Assembly (NCBI RefSeq): GCF_004006395.2
Contig: NZ_CP029758.2
Location: 1,488,001-1,552,000, forward strand
Direction: 5' to 3'
DNA: 64,000 nt
From: Clostridium sp. AWRP
GTDB lineage: Bacteria; Bacillota; Clostridia; Clostridiales; Clostridiaceae
In this document: piece after piece, positions 42,598 through 51,306 of the stretch
Position numbering within the stretch: the stretch's first letter is position 1
How the letters are laid out: each line of letters starts with the position of its first letter
Notes under the pieces: model-generated
What the model saw: only the letters and a program-made list of their open reading frames with translations
Databases searched by the model: none
What the model was told of the DNA's origin: nothing
Program-made: the position numbers and the translations under genes

Positions 42598-43611
42598 ATG
42601 AAAGGAAAATCTTTTTCACAGCTTTTATTATGTTATGTTAAAGGTCATAAAAAAGCAATAATAATGTACGGCATTTTTATTGGAATCTTTGCTGTAGTAT
42701 TTTTATTATATTCACTGCAGCTTGAGCCAGTTTTGTATGCCTTCTTTTTATCGTCAATTGCAGCTTTCCTTTTTATTATTTACGATTTTATTAAGTGCTA
42801 TAAAAAGCATACTGAGTTGTGTATTATTGAAAAAAAGATAAATATAGGGTTAGATAAACTACCAGCAGCCAATAATTTAATTGAAGCTGACTATCAGAAT
42901 GTTTTGCAGACACTTTATAAACAAAGTACGGAATTAATTTCAAAAACAGATATTAAGCAGTCAGAAATGATAGATTATTATAACCTATGGGCACATCAAA
43001 TTAAAACACCTATTGCAGCAATGAGATTAATACTGCAAAGCGAATATACTGAACAAAACAAGGAATTACTAGAGCAGACCTTTAAAATTGAGCAGTATGT
43101 TGAAATGGTGCTGGGATACCTAAAGATTGATAGTGTCTCATCGGATCTGGTGCTTAAAAACTATAGTTTACTTCAGATTATAAAACAAGTTATAAGAAAG
43201 TATGCACATGTATTTGTTAGGAAAAATATAGCCCTTGATTTAGAAGAAATGGATTGTACTGTGCTAACAGATGAAAAGTGGCTGGTATTTGTAATTGAAC
43301 AAATACTATGGAATGCATTAAAGTATACAAGCAGTGGTAAAATATCAATATATATGGAGGATGATTCTAGAAAGGTACTTGTAATTGAAGATACAGGAGT
43401 AGGCATTGCAGAGGAAGATTTGCCAAGGGTATTTGAAAAAGGTTTTACTGGATATAATGGACGTGCCGATAAAAAAGCAACTGGAATAGGACTCTATCTT
43501 TGTAAGAAGATATTAGATAAGCTTTCACACACAATAACCATTGCCTCTAAGGTTGGTGTTGGAACAATGGTAAAGATAAATCTTTCTTCTGTTAAAACTA
43601 TAATTGAATAA
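42598..43611 (+). CDS. Sensor histidine kinase, BceS-like
   Basis: This 337-residue kinase has two close-set membrane segments (about 19-36 and 43-62) with almost no extracytoplasmic loop, which is the sign of the intramembrane-sensing group that relies on its ABC transporter for sensing. The histidine is in WAHQIKTPIAAMRLIL, the ATP-binding N box in QILWNALKYTS, and the G boxes in DTGVGIAEEDLPRVFEKGF and TGIGLYLCKKI. It follows its regulator by 2 bases. No BceAB gene is adjacent; a MATE gene comes next. Confidence 0.92.
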   Translation: MKGKSFSQLLLCYVKGHKKAIIMYGIFIGIFAVVFLLYSLQLEPVLYAFFLSSIAAFLFIIYDFIKCYKKHTELCIIEKKINIGLDKLPAANNLIEADYQNVLQTLYKQSTELISKTDIKQSEMIDYYNLWAHQIKTPIAAMRLILQSEYTEQNKELLEQTFKIEQYVEMVLGYLKIDSVSSDLVLKNYSLLQIIKQVIRKYAHVFVRKNIALDLEEMDCTVLTDEKWLVFVIEQILWNALKYTSSGKISIYMEDDSRKVLVIEDTGVGIAEEDLPRVFEKGFTGYNGRADKKATGIGLYLCKKILDKLSHTITIASKVGVGTMVKINLSSVKTIIE

Positions 43612-43628
43612 TCTATCCGATGACTACC

Positions 43629-43712
43629 TGCTCCAAGTTGGAGCAAAGAGCAGCTACGTCCATGGATAACGCGTTCTAAGCATCAGGTGGAGTTTAAAAC
43701 TCCATCTGATGC
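43629..43712. other. Structured intergenic element with two tandem hairpins
   Basis: The first hairpin, TGCTCCAA-G-TTGGAGCA, spans 43629-43645. The second pairs GCATCAGGTGGAGTTT (43680-43695) with 43697-43712 over 16 bp with one G-U pair. The stretch is clearly richer in G and C than its surroundings. The second hairpin may end the kinase transcript, but there is no T-run after it, so it could instead be a repeat element or a small structured RNA. Confidence 0.5.
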
Positions 43713-43755
43713 CAAGAACCCTGTTTATGTAAAAAATTAAGAAGGTGAATTAGAA

Positions 43756-45135
43756 ATGGACAATATAAATGAACTTAGAAATGGAAAAATTAATAATTTG
43801 TTGTGGAAGTTCTCATGGCCAGCAGTAATTGCTATGCTTATAAATTCTCTGTATAATATTATTGACAGAATATTTGTAGGACGAGGGGTTGGTTCAATTG
43901 CAATTGCAGCCACAACTGTAGCTTTCCCGATTATGCTTATTCTTATGGCAGTATCTGTGCTAATTGGCGTTGGTGCTACCTCATTGATATCTATTCGTTT
44001 GGGAGAAAAGAAGACAGAGGAAGCTGAAAAAATTATGGGGAATGCTATATTTTTGTTGGTCTTACTACCACTGTGTATCAGTATTATTTATTTTCTTTTT
44101 AGTAATTCCATTTTGACTTTTTTTGGAGCTAGTGCCGAGGTTTTACCTTATGCCAAAGAATTTACACATATTGTAATGTTAGCATCATGGGTGGGGTCTC
44201 TGAGTATGGGAATGGTTAATTTTATAAGAGCTGAGGGTAATCCTAGAATGTCCATGTATACACAAGTAATTGGAACGGCAATTAATATAGTCCTTAATTA
44301 TATTTTTGTTATGAAGCTAGGAATTGGAATTAAAGGATCTGCACTGGCAACAGTTTGTGGCCAAACATTTTCAGCCATTTGGGTCTTAAGCTATTTTCAA
44401 TCGAAAACTAGTTTCCTCAAAATACGAATAAAAAATCTCAAATTGCAGAAAAACTTGGTCATTAGTATTATGTGTATTGGTTTTGCACCTTTTTCAATGC
44501 AATTGGCTAACAGTCTTCAAAATGTTATTTTAAATAAATCATTAATGACTTATGGTGGAGACATAGCACTATCGGCTATGGGCATTGTTGGTAGTATAGC
44601 TACTTTAATGTTTATGCCCATACTTGGTGTTAGTCAGGGTGCTCAACCTATTATCGGTTTTAATTATGGTGCCCATCAATTTGATAGAGTAAAAGAAACT
44701 TTGAAGAAAGCCATAATTGTAGGTATAGTAATTGCCACATTCAGTACTGCAGTGGTACACTTATGGCCAACTCAAATTGCTGGTATGTTTTCTAACAATA
44801 ATGTAAAATTGAATAAAATAACTGCCCATGCAATGTCACTCTTTTTCCTTATGTTTCCTGTAGCGGGTTTTCAAATTGTTGCTTCTCAATATTTTCAAGC
44901 AGTTGGAAAGCCAATTCAATCTACTATCCTTGGACTATCAAGACAATTGCTGGTATTAATTCCTCTATTACTAGTATTGCCGCGCTTTTGGGGTACTGAA
45001 GGTGTATGGATGACTCCGCCTATCGCAGATGTTTTATCTTCCCTTATAACTGGGATTTTTATATTCTTAGAAATGAAACATATAAATGAGAATTGTATGT
45101 CTCAAGATACCGATTTTAAAAAAGCCAATTCTTAA
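43756..45135 (+). CDS. MATE-family efflux pump, second copy
   Basis: This 459-residue protein has twelve hydrophobic segments and the family start (WKFSWPAVIAMLINSLYNII then DRIFVGRGVGSIAIAATT). It shares the plan of the pump at 32369 but differs in sequence, so it is a separate acquisition or old paralogue. GAAGGTGA precedes the ATG. A cupin gene follows after 21 bases in the same direction and may be co-transcribed. It lies directly behind the Bce-type kinase, so drug induction through that pair is possible. Confidence 0.92.
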   Translation: MDNINELRNGKINNLLWKFSWPAVIAMLINSLYNIIDRIFVGRGVGSIAIAATTVAFPIMLILMAVSVLIGVGATSLISIRLGEKKTEEAEKIMGNAIFLLVLLPLCISIIYFLFSNSILTFFGASAEVLPYAKEFTHIVMLASWVGSLSMGMVNFIRAEGNPRMSMYTQVIGTAINIVLNYIFVMKLGIGIKGSALATVCGQTFSAIWVLSYFQSKTSFLKIRIKNLKLQKNLVISIMCIGFAPFSMQLANSLQNVILNKSLMTYGGDIALSAMGIVGSIATLMFMPILGVSQGAQPIIGFNYGAHQFDRVKETLKKAIIVGIVIATFSTAVVHLWPTQIAGMFSNNNVKLNKITAHAMSLFFLMFPVAGFQIVASQYFQAVGKPIQSTILGLSRQLLVLIPLLLVLPRFWGTEGVWMTPPIADVLSSLITGIFIFLEMKHINENCMSQDTDFKKANS

Positions 45136-45156
45136 AAAATTTATGGAGGATGAAAA

Positions 45157-45501
45157 ATGATTAGTAATGAAAAAAGAGAAATTATTAGACAAGACAATGT
45201 CAATGGAGGAAATGGATATATTTTAAAAGAAAGTTTATTAGTCCCTGAATACTTAGGAGAACACTGCAAATTATTTTCAAAGATTACTTTGAAACCAGGC
45301 TGTGAAATTGGATATCATGAGCATCACGATGAGACTGAAACATATTACTTTTTGTCAGGAAAGGGAATGTATCAAGATAATAAAGATGAAATCCCTGTTA
45401 AGGCAGGAGATGTTACTTTTTGTGAAGATGGAAATGGTCATGGAGTTAAAAACACAGGAACTGAAGATATAGAATTTGTTGCACTAATTTTAAAAAAATA
45501 A
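45157..45501 (+). CDS. Cupin-domain protein
   Basis: This 114-residue single-domain cupin has motif 1 YHEHHDETETYYFLSGKG with three histidines and a glutamate as metal ligands, and motif 2 GDVTFCEDGNGHGVKN. Proteins of this kind bind metal and small molecules; activity is unknown. GGAGG precedes the ATG. It is 21 bases after the MATE gene and is ended by a strong bidirectional terminator. Confidence 0.85.
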   Translation: MISNEKREIIRQDNVNGGNGYILKESLLVPEYLGEHCKLFSKITLKPGCEIGYHEHHDETETYYFLSGKGMYQDNKDEIPVKAGDVTFCEDGNGHGVKNTGTEDIEFVALILKK

Positions 45502-45547
45502 GTAAAGAAGTGGGACTTATATACAGTCTCACTTCTTTACTTATTTT
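45500..45547. terminator. Bidirectional terminator between cupin and MerR genes
   Basis: AAGTAAAGAAGTGGGAC (45500-45516) pairs with GTCTCACTTCTTTACTT (45526-45542) and is followed by ATTTTTAT. Confidence 0.88.
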
Positions 45548-45962
45548 TATTCAGAAATTTCATAGCCAGTTCCTCCTGTAAACCTGGAACTTCAGTAGTT
45601 CTCCTTTTCTTTGATATTCTGTAGAATTCGCATTTATAATTGATGCGCTCAAGCGCATTTTGTAAGATCTCAATTTTCTTTTCTGTTTTTTCCTTCTGAT
45701 GAAGGAATAGCTCATATCGCTGATCAATGGTAGAATCGCCTTCCTCACACCATTCAAAAAACTGTTTGATGTCCTTAAGTGGCATCCCTGTATTTTTTAA
45801 ACAAGATATCATTTTCAAGCATTCAACATCTGTATCATCAAATATTCTTATATTACCAGAAGTTCTATTGACAAGTGGGAGAAGTCCTTCTTTGTCATAG
45901 TAACGCAGGGTTGATATGGATATATCTAGCATTTTTGAAATATCACCAATTGAATAATTCAT
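45537..45962 (-). CDS. MerR-family regulator
   Basis: This 141-residue regulator has the N-terminal MerR domain (YSIGDISKMLDISISTLRYY, about 3-22; then CLKNTGMPLKDIKQFFEWC) and a coiled-coil C-terminus without obvious metal-binding cysteines, as in aldehyde- or quinone-responsive members such as AdhR. It is divergent from a cupin/carboxymuconolactone-decarboxylase/flavodoxin operon with a 19-bp-spacer promoter between them, its likely target. GGAGGG precedes the ATG. Confidence 0.9.
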   Translation of the reverse strand: MNYSIGDISKMLDISISTLRYYDKEGLLPLVNRTSGNIRIFDDTDVECLKMISCLKNTGMPLKDIKQFFEWCEEGDSTIDQRYELFLHQKEKTEKKIEILQNALERINYKCEFYRISKKRRTTEVPGLQEELAMKFLNKNK

Positions 45963-45993
45963 AAATTCCCTCCAATAAATTTAAATCAAGTAT

Positions 45994-46024
45994 TGACCTA
46001 AAGTTAGGTTTAGGTATTATTATA
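45994..46024 (+). promoter_or_regulatory. MerR-type promoter with dyad operator, 19-bp spacer
   Basis: TTGACC (45994-45999) and TATTAT (46019-46024) are 19 bases apart. Within the spacer, ACCTAAA (45997-46003) and TTTAGGT (46010-46016) form a perfect inverted repeat with a 6-base gap. This is the classic arrangement for MerR activation of the downstream cupin operon. Confidence 0.88.
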
Positions 46025-46098
46025 TACCTATCATAAGATATAAATGAAGCTTATGCAAGACTAGAATATATTTTAATCAAAGAAGAAGGGGAAAAAAT

Positions 46099-46509
46099 AT
46101 GGACGTAAAAGAATTGAAAAAGGTATCTGACTTTTTACTAGGAGAAGAAAATACTGATTATGCACCTTATTTTATTGGAAAAAGCTATTTAAGTGTTTTA
46201 AATACTAAAGAAGCGGTTATATGCAATGTTACATTTGAACCAGGATGTCGTAATAACTGGCACATTCATTATGGCAGCGGACAGATATTAATCTGTGTCG
46301 GTGGTCATGGATGGTGTCAGGAAATGGGCAAAGAACCACAGCTTTTAAAGAGTGGAGATGTGATATATATTGCTCCGGGAATCAAACACTGGCATGGTGC
46401 AGTAGTAGATGAGGCTTTTGCGCATCTAGCTTTATCTGTTCCAGTAGAAGGTGGTTCCAATGAATGGTGTGAACCAGTTACAGATGAAGAATATGAAAAA
46501 TTAAAATAA
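46099..46509 (+). CDS. Cupin-domain protein, MerR-controlled operon
   Basis: This 136-residue cupin has motif 1 NWHIHYGSGQILICVGGHGW with histidine ligands and motif 2 GDVIYIAPGIKHWHGAV. The wording resembles the cupins fused or linked to carboxymuconolactone decarboxylase in Firmicutes. It is the first gene behind the MerR-type promoter at 45994. A purine-rich site (AGAAGAAGGGG) precedes the ATG. The next gene encodes a carboxymuconolactone-decarboxylase-fold protein, so the two probably act together on a reactive small molecule. Confidence 0.87.
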   Translation: MDVKELKKVSDFLLGEENTDYAPYFIGKSYLSVLNTKEAVICNVTFEPGCRNNWHIHYGSGQILICVGGHGWCQEMGKEPQLLKSGDVIYIAPGIKHWHGAVVDEAFAHLALSVPVEGGSNEWCEPVTDEEYEKLK

Positions 46510-46561
46510 ACTTGCATTGTCAGACAGGATGGTAATTCTATCGGATAGAAAGGAGATAGTT

Positions 46562-46882
46562 ATGAAAAAGCAGACAGCAGGAAGAGATACACTTGGAAAA
46601 TTTGCACCTAAATTTGCAGAATTAAATGATGATATTTTGTTTGGTGAGGTTTGGTCACAAGAGGATAAATTATCACTTAGGGATCGAAGCTTAATTACGG
46701 TAACTGCATTAATAACAAAAGGAATTTTTGATAACTCTTTAAAATATCATATGGCAAATGCAAAAAATAACGGTGTGACCGCAGAGGAAATTGCTGAAAT
46801 TATCACACATTTAGCATTTTATGCAGGATGGCCAAATGCATGGGCAGCATTTACATTAGCAAAAGAAGTTTGGGAGGAATAA
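46562..46882 (+). CDS. Carboxymuconolactone decarboxylase-fold protein
   Basis: This 106-residue protein matches the carboxymuconolactone-decarboxylase/AhpD-like fold: KFAELNDDILFGEVWSQEDK, LSLRDRSLITVTALITKGIF and the helical end HLAFYAGWPNAWAAFTLAKE. It lacks the CxxC pair of AhpD peroxidases, so a decarboxylase-like or unknown role is more likely. ATG 46562 follows AAAGGAGA; the frame is open to 46517 without a site. It is 52 bases after the cupin and 5 bases before the flavodoxin gene. Confidence 0.88.
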   Translation: MKKQTAGRDTLGKFAPKFAELNDDILFGEVWSQEDKLSLRDRSLITVTALITKGIFDNSLKYHMANAKNNGVTAEEIAEIITHLAFYAGWPNAWAAFTLAKEVWEE

Positions 46883-46887
46883 AGTAT

Positions 46888-47361
46888 ATGGGAAAAAAAT
46901 TGATTTTATATTATTCGTACACGAATAATACAAAAAAAATTGCAGAGAAGATTCAGAAGGCTACTAACGCGGATATCTGTGAAATTGAAACGGTAAAACC
47001 TTATACAGGTGATTACAATTCAGTAGTTGACCAAGGAAAAAGGGAAGTAGACCGTGGATTTAAACCGGAAATAAAACCTCTTCCAGTAAATCTGGAAGAT
47101 TATGATACGATTATTATAGGCACTCCTGTGTGGTGGTATACCTATGCCCCAGCAGTTGCAACTTTCTTATTTGAATACGATTTGTCAGGCAAGACGATAA
47201 TTCCATTTGTAACGAATGGAGGATGGATTGGGCATACATTAAAGGATATTAAAAAGGTTTGTAAAAATGCCGCTGTTACAAATGTGATTGATATTAGATT
47301 TAACACAGACAAAATGGTAATGCCTGAATCCAATCTTGAGAAATGGATTGCTAGTTTGTAA
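46888..47361 (+). CDS. Flavodoxin-family protein
   Basis: This 157-residue protein has a flavodoxin fold with the phosphate loop YYSYTNNTKKIAEKIQKA (about 7-24), IIIGTPVWWYTYAPAVATFL and PFVTNGGWIGHTLKD flavin contacts. It is longer and more divergent than the electron-carrying flavodoxin at 27121 and resembles NAD(P)H-dependent reductase-like members. ATG 46888 follows GGGAGG. As third gene of the MerR-controlled operon it may reduce a quinone or aldehyde sensed by the regulator; that is inferred from context. Confidence 0.88.
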   Translation: MGKKLILYYSYTNNTKKIAEKIQKATNADICEIETVKPYTGDYNSVVDQGKREVDRGFKPEIKPLPVNLEDYDTIIIGTPVWWYTYAPAVATFLFEYDLSGKTIIPFVTNGGWIGHTLKDIKKVCKNAAVTNVIDIRFNTDKMVMPESNLEKWIASL

Positions 47362-47446
47362 GAGTTTGTTTAAAATCGAATGTATGGAAATGTAATTTTT
47401 TGGTATGCAAATTCATCAGTTATTAAAGGTAGGTGATTTAAAGTAT

Positions 47447-48412
47447 ATGAAAAAATTAAAATTAATAGTGATAATAATATTATTATTATCAATTTTCTTA
47501 TCAATAATATATGTTAGAAGGGTTTTAGTAGAAAATTATACGTTTAAACAGGAAGAGATTATGGACAAGAAAAAAACAGAGAATAATACTTTAAAATTTG
47601 CTGTTTTAGGCGATGTACATGGAGATGTTAAAAAATTACAAAATGCTATTAATGACTTACACAGTATAGATGGAAATATGGATACTTTAATATTAAATGG
47701 CGATAATGTGGATCAAGGAGTAAAAATACAATACTACGCGTTAGAACTTATGATGTGGAAAGATAAAAATATTATTCCCAAAAAAATAATTAAAAATATC
47801 GGTAACCATGATTATTTTGATTATTCTAAAGGCAAAAATAAACCAGAAGATGTTCAACATTTTATAAAAATGTATTTAGATTTTGCAGGTGAAAAGTCCG
47901 TATATCATGACACCTGGATTAAAGGATATCATTTTATATCACTAGGTTCTGAATCTGGAAATACGAAAAAGTTAGGATCGTTGGATGCTTTTTTATCAGA
48001 AAACCAGTTAAATTGGCTCAAAGAAGAGTTAGGCGAAAAATATAAAAAAAATAAACCTATTTTTGTATTTTTACATCAAAACCTGGATAGTAGTGTAGGA
48101 TGGAAGGGATTAAAAGAAGATCAGGAAAAAGAACTTAGAGATATTTTGTCATCATATCCAGAAGTTATTTTGTTTACCTCCCATACTCATATTCTATTGA
48201 GTATAGATAATGTAAAAACAAACTTGCCTTTTACTACAGCTCATACAGGGGCAGTTCGATATGCTATAAAGCCAGAAAAAGATGGTATAAAAAGACTTTA
48301 TAATGAAAGTCAAGGTTTATATGTACAAGTAAATGGAAACAAAGTCTTAATTAGAGGAAGAGATTTTGCAAAAAAAGACTGGATATTTTCAAAAGAAGTT
48401 GTACACTATTGA
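47447..48412 (+). CDS. Membrane-anchored metallophosphoesterase
   Basis: This roughly 321-residue protein has an N-terminal signal anchor (KKLKLIVIIILLLSIFLSII) and a calcineurin-like phosphoesterase domain with the metal-binding motifs GDVHGD, NGDNVDQG, GNHDYFD and TSHTHI. The active site probably faces outside. ATG 47447 follows GGTAGGTGA; an ATG at 47405 upstream lacks a site. Substrate is unknown; envelope phosphodiesters or phosphorylated wall precursors are possible. It lies just before the BceAB-like genes and has its own terminator. Confidence 0.87.
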   Translation: MKKLKLIVIIILLLSIFLSIIYVRRVLVENYTFKQEEIMDKKKTENNTLKFAVLGDVHGDVKKLQNAINDLHSIDGNMDTLILNGDNVDQGVKIQYYALELMMWKDKNIIPKKIIKNIGNHDYFDYSKGKNKPEDVQHFIKMYLDFAGEKSVYHDTWIKGYHFISLGSESGNTKKLGSLDAFLSENQLNWLKEELGEKYKKNKPIFVFLHQNLDSSVGWKGLKEDQEKELRDILSSYPEVILFTSHTHILLSIDNVKTNLPFTTAHTGAVRYAIKPEKDGIKRLYNESQGLYVQVNGNKVLIRGRDFAKKDWIFSKEVVHY

Positions 48413-48463
48413 AAATATTAAAAAATACAGTAAAAAAACTATCTTACGAAGATGTAAGGTTAG

Positions 48464-48510
48464 AAGAGAAAATGTAAGCCAAAGTTATGGCTCTGCATTT
48501 CTCTTTTTTT
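48464..48510 (+). terminator. Terminator after metallophosphoesterase gene
   Basis: AGAGAAAATG...GCC pairs with GGC...CATTTCTCT around a short loop (48464-48502, with a few unpaired bases), followed by an eight-T run. Confidence 0.88.
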
Positions 48511-48551
48511 TATAATTATAGTATAGTCAAAGTGAACAGAGGAGGAAGAAA

Positions 48552-49319
48552 ATGAAGTTATTAGAAGTAAATAATTTAAAGAAAATATATTCATCAAGAT
48601 TTGGAGGAAACCAAGTTCAGGCCTTAAGTAACGTAACCTTTTCAGTGGAAAAAGGAGAATATGTAGCAATTATGGGAGAGTCAGGTTCGGGAAAAACTAC
48701 ACTACTTAACATACTGGCATCTTTAGATAAGCCAACTAGCGGTGAGGTTTTGCTGCAGGGTAAGAATATTGTAGCAATTAAAGAAAGTGAAATCACTGCA
48801 TTTCGCAGAGAAAATTTAGGTTTTGTATTTCAAGATTTTAACTTACTTGATACCTTTTCTTTAAAAGATAATATTTTTTTGCCACTTGTTTTATCAAGAA
48901 AATCCTATGGAGAAATGGCAAAAAGATTGAAGCCTATTGCAGAAAAATTGGGAATAGGGGATATACTGGAAAAGTTTCCTTATGAGGTATCAGGAGGACA
49001 AAAGCAGAGGGCAGCTGTTGCTAGGGCTTTAATTACAGATCCACAGCTTATTTTAGCAGATGAGCCAACAGGAGCTCTTGATTCAAAATCAACGGATCAA
49101 CTTTTAAAATTATTTTCAGAGATTAATAATGAAGGGCAGACAATTGTTATGGTTACCCACAGTACAAAGGCAGCAAGTCATGCAGGAAGAGTACTTTTTA
49201 TAAAAGATGGAGAGGTGTTTCATCAGCTTTATAGGGGTTCAATGTCAAAAGAAGAGATGTTTGAAAAAATTTCAAATACACTTACGGTGATTACTACTGG
49301 AGGTGCGTCAAATGAATAA
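48552..49319 (+). CDS. BceA-type ABC transporter ATP-binding protein
   Basis: This 255-residue ATPase has Walker A GESGSGKT (about 39-46), signature VSGGQKQR (about 145-152), and Walker B LILADEPTGALDS (about 163-175), all in standard MacB/BceA form. It should drive the BceB-like permease whose start overlaps its end. GAGGAGG precedes the ATG. The partner kinase and regulator usually encoded next to it are missing; the pair at 41924-43611, split off by 5 kb, is a plausible sensor. Expected role: release from, or detoxification of, wall-targeting peptide antibiotics. Confidence 0.93.
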   Translation: MKLLEVNNLKKIYSSRFGGNQVQALSNVTFSVEKGEYVAIMGESGSGKTTLLNILASLDKPTSGEVLLQGKNIVAIKESEITAFRRENLGFVFQDFNLLDTFSLKDNIFLPLVLSRKSYGEMAKRLKPIAEKLGIGDILEKFPYEVSGGQKQRAAVARALITDPQLILADEPTGALDSKSTDQLLKLFSEINNEGQTIVMVTHSTKAASHAGRVLFIKDGEVFHQLYRGSMSKEEMFEKISNTLTVITTGGASNE

Positions 49320-51246
49320 GCTGTTTTATCCGAGACTTGCAGTAATAAACATAAAAAAGAATAGTAAAACATATTTCCCATTTATACTCACCTGTATATG
49401 TACAATTATGATGTTTTATATAATGCATGCAATTTCAATAAATAAAGGACTGGGTGGATCTCAGACCTTAAAGTCAATTCTCTTTTTAGGAACAATAGTA
49501 ATAGGAATTTTTTCAGCTATATTTCTTTTTTATACAAATAGTTTTCTTATTAAAAGGCGAAAAAAAGAAATTGGACTGTATAATGTGCTTGGGCTTGAAA
49601 AAAAGCACATTGCAAAAATACTATGTTATGAATGCATTTTTACTTCCGTTATTAGTTTAACGGTTGGACTTATTGGTGGAATTATTTTAAATAAGCTTAT
49701 GTTTCTTCTGCTTATAAAGATGCTCAATTTTAAAGTATCCTTTGGATTTTCTATTTCGGTGCCATCTATCATAAAAACTTTGATTGTTTTTTGCAGCATC
49801 TTCTTTGTAACACTATTATCAAATTTATTTCAGATTAAAATATTAAAACCTATTGAACTTTTAAAAGGGTCGGAGCAGGGGGAAAAAGAGCCAAAAACAA
49901 AATGGATTATGACTATTATAGGATTGGCAGCTCTTTGCGGCGGATATGGAATAGCTTTAAATGTCAAATCACCTCTTGCTGCACTTAGTTTATTCTTTGG
50001 TGCAGTTATTCTGGTTATGATAGGAACTTATGCACTCTTTACAGCAGGAAGTATTGCAGTATTAAAGTTTCTTAGAAAGCAGAAGAACTTTTATTATAAA
50101 ACAGGAAATTTTATATCTGTTTCTGGTATGATGTATAGAATGAAGCAAAATGCAGTAGGACTTGCAAATATTTGCATCTTGAGTACTGCAGTACTTGTGA
50201 TGCTTTCAACTACGATTTCTTTATATGTAGGTATGGAAGACTCTCTAAAACTTAGATATCCAAGAGATATAATGATAAGTACTAAAGAAACTAATAATAA
50301 TCAGATACAAAAGCTGGATGAAATTTTAAATTCTAGTTTAAAAAATAATAAAGTAAATATGAAAGATAAGCTTTATTATCTTGATAATAGCTTTGAAGCT
50401 GTAAAAAAGGATGACAAATTTTTATCTGTAAAAAAAGATCTTGGTAAGGCAAATATTTCTATGATAGAGGCTATTCCTGTTTCAGATTACAATAGATTAG
50501 AAGGAAAGAATATTACTCTTCAAGATAATGAAGTAATTCTTTTCTCAAAAGTAAAGAATTATACCAGTGATACAATTAATATTGATAATAAAAGTTTTAA
50601 GGTTAAACAGAGATTGGATAAACCAGTATCTAGTTTAAATAATGCTATGACGGATATAGTAGATACCTATGTAATATTTGTAAATAATATAGATACTGTA
50701 GGAAAAAATGGATTCAAGGAATACACAATTGGATTTAATATTAATTGTACAAATAAAGAAATATTATCAATATCTGATAAGTTAAATAAAAATTTTTCAG
50801 AGAATAAAATTAAAGCTAATGCCGAAAGCGCTGTAAGTGGCAGGGAAGAATTTCTTTCTCTATATGGTGGTTTGTTCTTCTTGGGTATATTTTTAGGTGC
50901 ATTATTCTTAATGGCAACTGTACTTATTATTTACTATAAGCAGATATCAGAGGGATATGAGGATAAGGAACGTTTTGAAATCATGCAGAAAGTTGGAATG
51001 GATAAAAAAGAAATAAAGAAAACCATAAGAAGTCAGGTATTAATGGTATTTTTCCTTCCTCTTGTTTTTACAGTAATTCATATTGCCTTTGCATTTCCAA
51101 TGATTACAAAGATACTTGCTGTTTTAGGACTAAAAAATGTAAATTTATTTATACTTTCAACTGCAGGAACGATAGTTGTTTTTGCAGCAATTTATACAAT
51201 TGTATTTTCTTTAACAGCTAGGGTATACTACAAAATTGTTGAATAA
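49312..51246 (+). CDS. BceB-type ABC transporter permease
   Basis: This roughly 644-residue permease has the ten-helix plan of BceB: one N-terminal helix pair with the FtsX-like region, a middle group of helices, a large extracytoplasmic domain between about residues 310 and 515 that lies between helices 7 and 8, and a C-terminal group. ATG 49312 is preferred over GTG 49303, which sits in the GGAGG site. It overlaps the ATPase stop by 8 bases, so they are coupled. A terminator follows at 51259. The large outer domain is the presumed antibiotic-binding part. Confidence 0.92.
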   Translation: MNKLFYPRLAVINIKKNSKTYFPFILTCICTIMMFYIMHAISINKGLGGSQTLKSILFLGTIVIGIFSAIFLFYTNSFLIKRRKKEIGLYNVLGLEKKHIAKILCYECIFTSVISLTVGLIGGIILNKLMFLLLIKMLNFKVSFGFSISVPSIIKTLIVFCSIFFVTLLSNLFQIKILKPIELLKGSEQGEKEPKTKWIMTIIGLAALCGGYGIALNVKSPLAALSLFFGAVILVMIGTYALFTAGSIAVLKFLRKQKNFYYKTGNFISVSGMMYRMKQNAVGLANICILSTAVLVMLSTTISLYVGMEDSLKLRYPRDIMISTKETNNNQIQKLDEILNSSLKNNKVNMKDKLYYLDNSFEAVKKDDKFLSVKKDLGKANISMIEAIPVSDYNRLEGKNITLQDNEVILFSKVKNYTSDTINIDNKSFKVKQRLDKPVSSLNNAMTDIVDTYVIFVNNIDTVGKNGFKEYTIGFNINCTNKEILSISDKLNKNFSENKIKANAESAVSGREEFLSLYGGLFFLGIFLGALFLMATVLIIYYKQISEGYEDKERFEIMQKVGMDKKEIKKTIRSQVLMVFFLPLVFTVIHIAFAFPMITKILAVLGLKNVNLFILSTAGTIVVFAAIYTIVFSLTARVYYKIVE

Positions 51247-51258
51247 TATGAAATGTAA

Positions 51259-51300
51259 CCACCAATTGGCAATATATTGAGCCAGCTGGTGGCTTTTTAT
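51259..51300 (+). terminator. Terminator after BceB-like gene
   Basis: CCACCAATTGGC (51259-51270) pairs with GCCAGCTGGTGG (51281-51292) with one mismatch, then CTTTTTAT follows. Confidence 0.85.
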
Positions 51301-51306
51301 TTTACT

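Noticed and set aside
46562..46882. AhpD-type alkyl hydroperoxidase function
   Set aside because: The C-x2-C redox pair required for that activity is absent.
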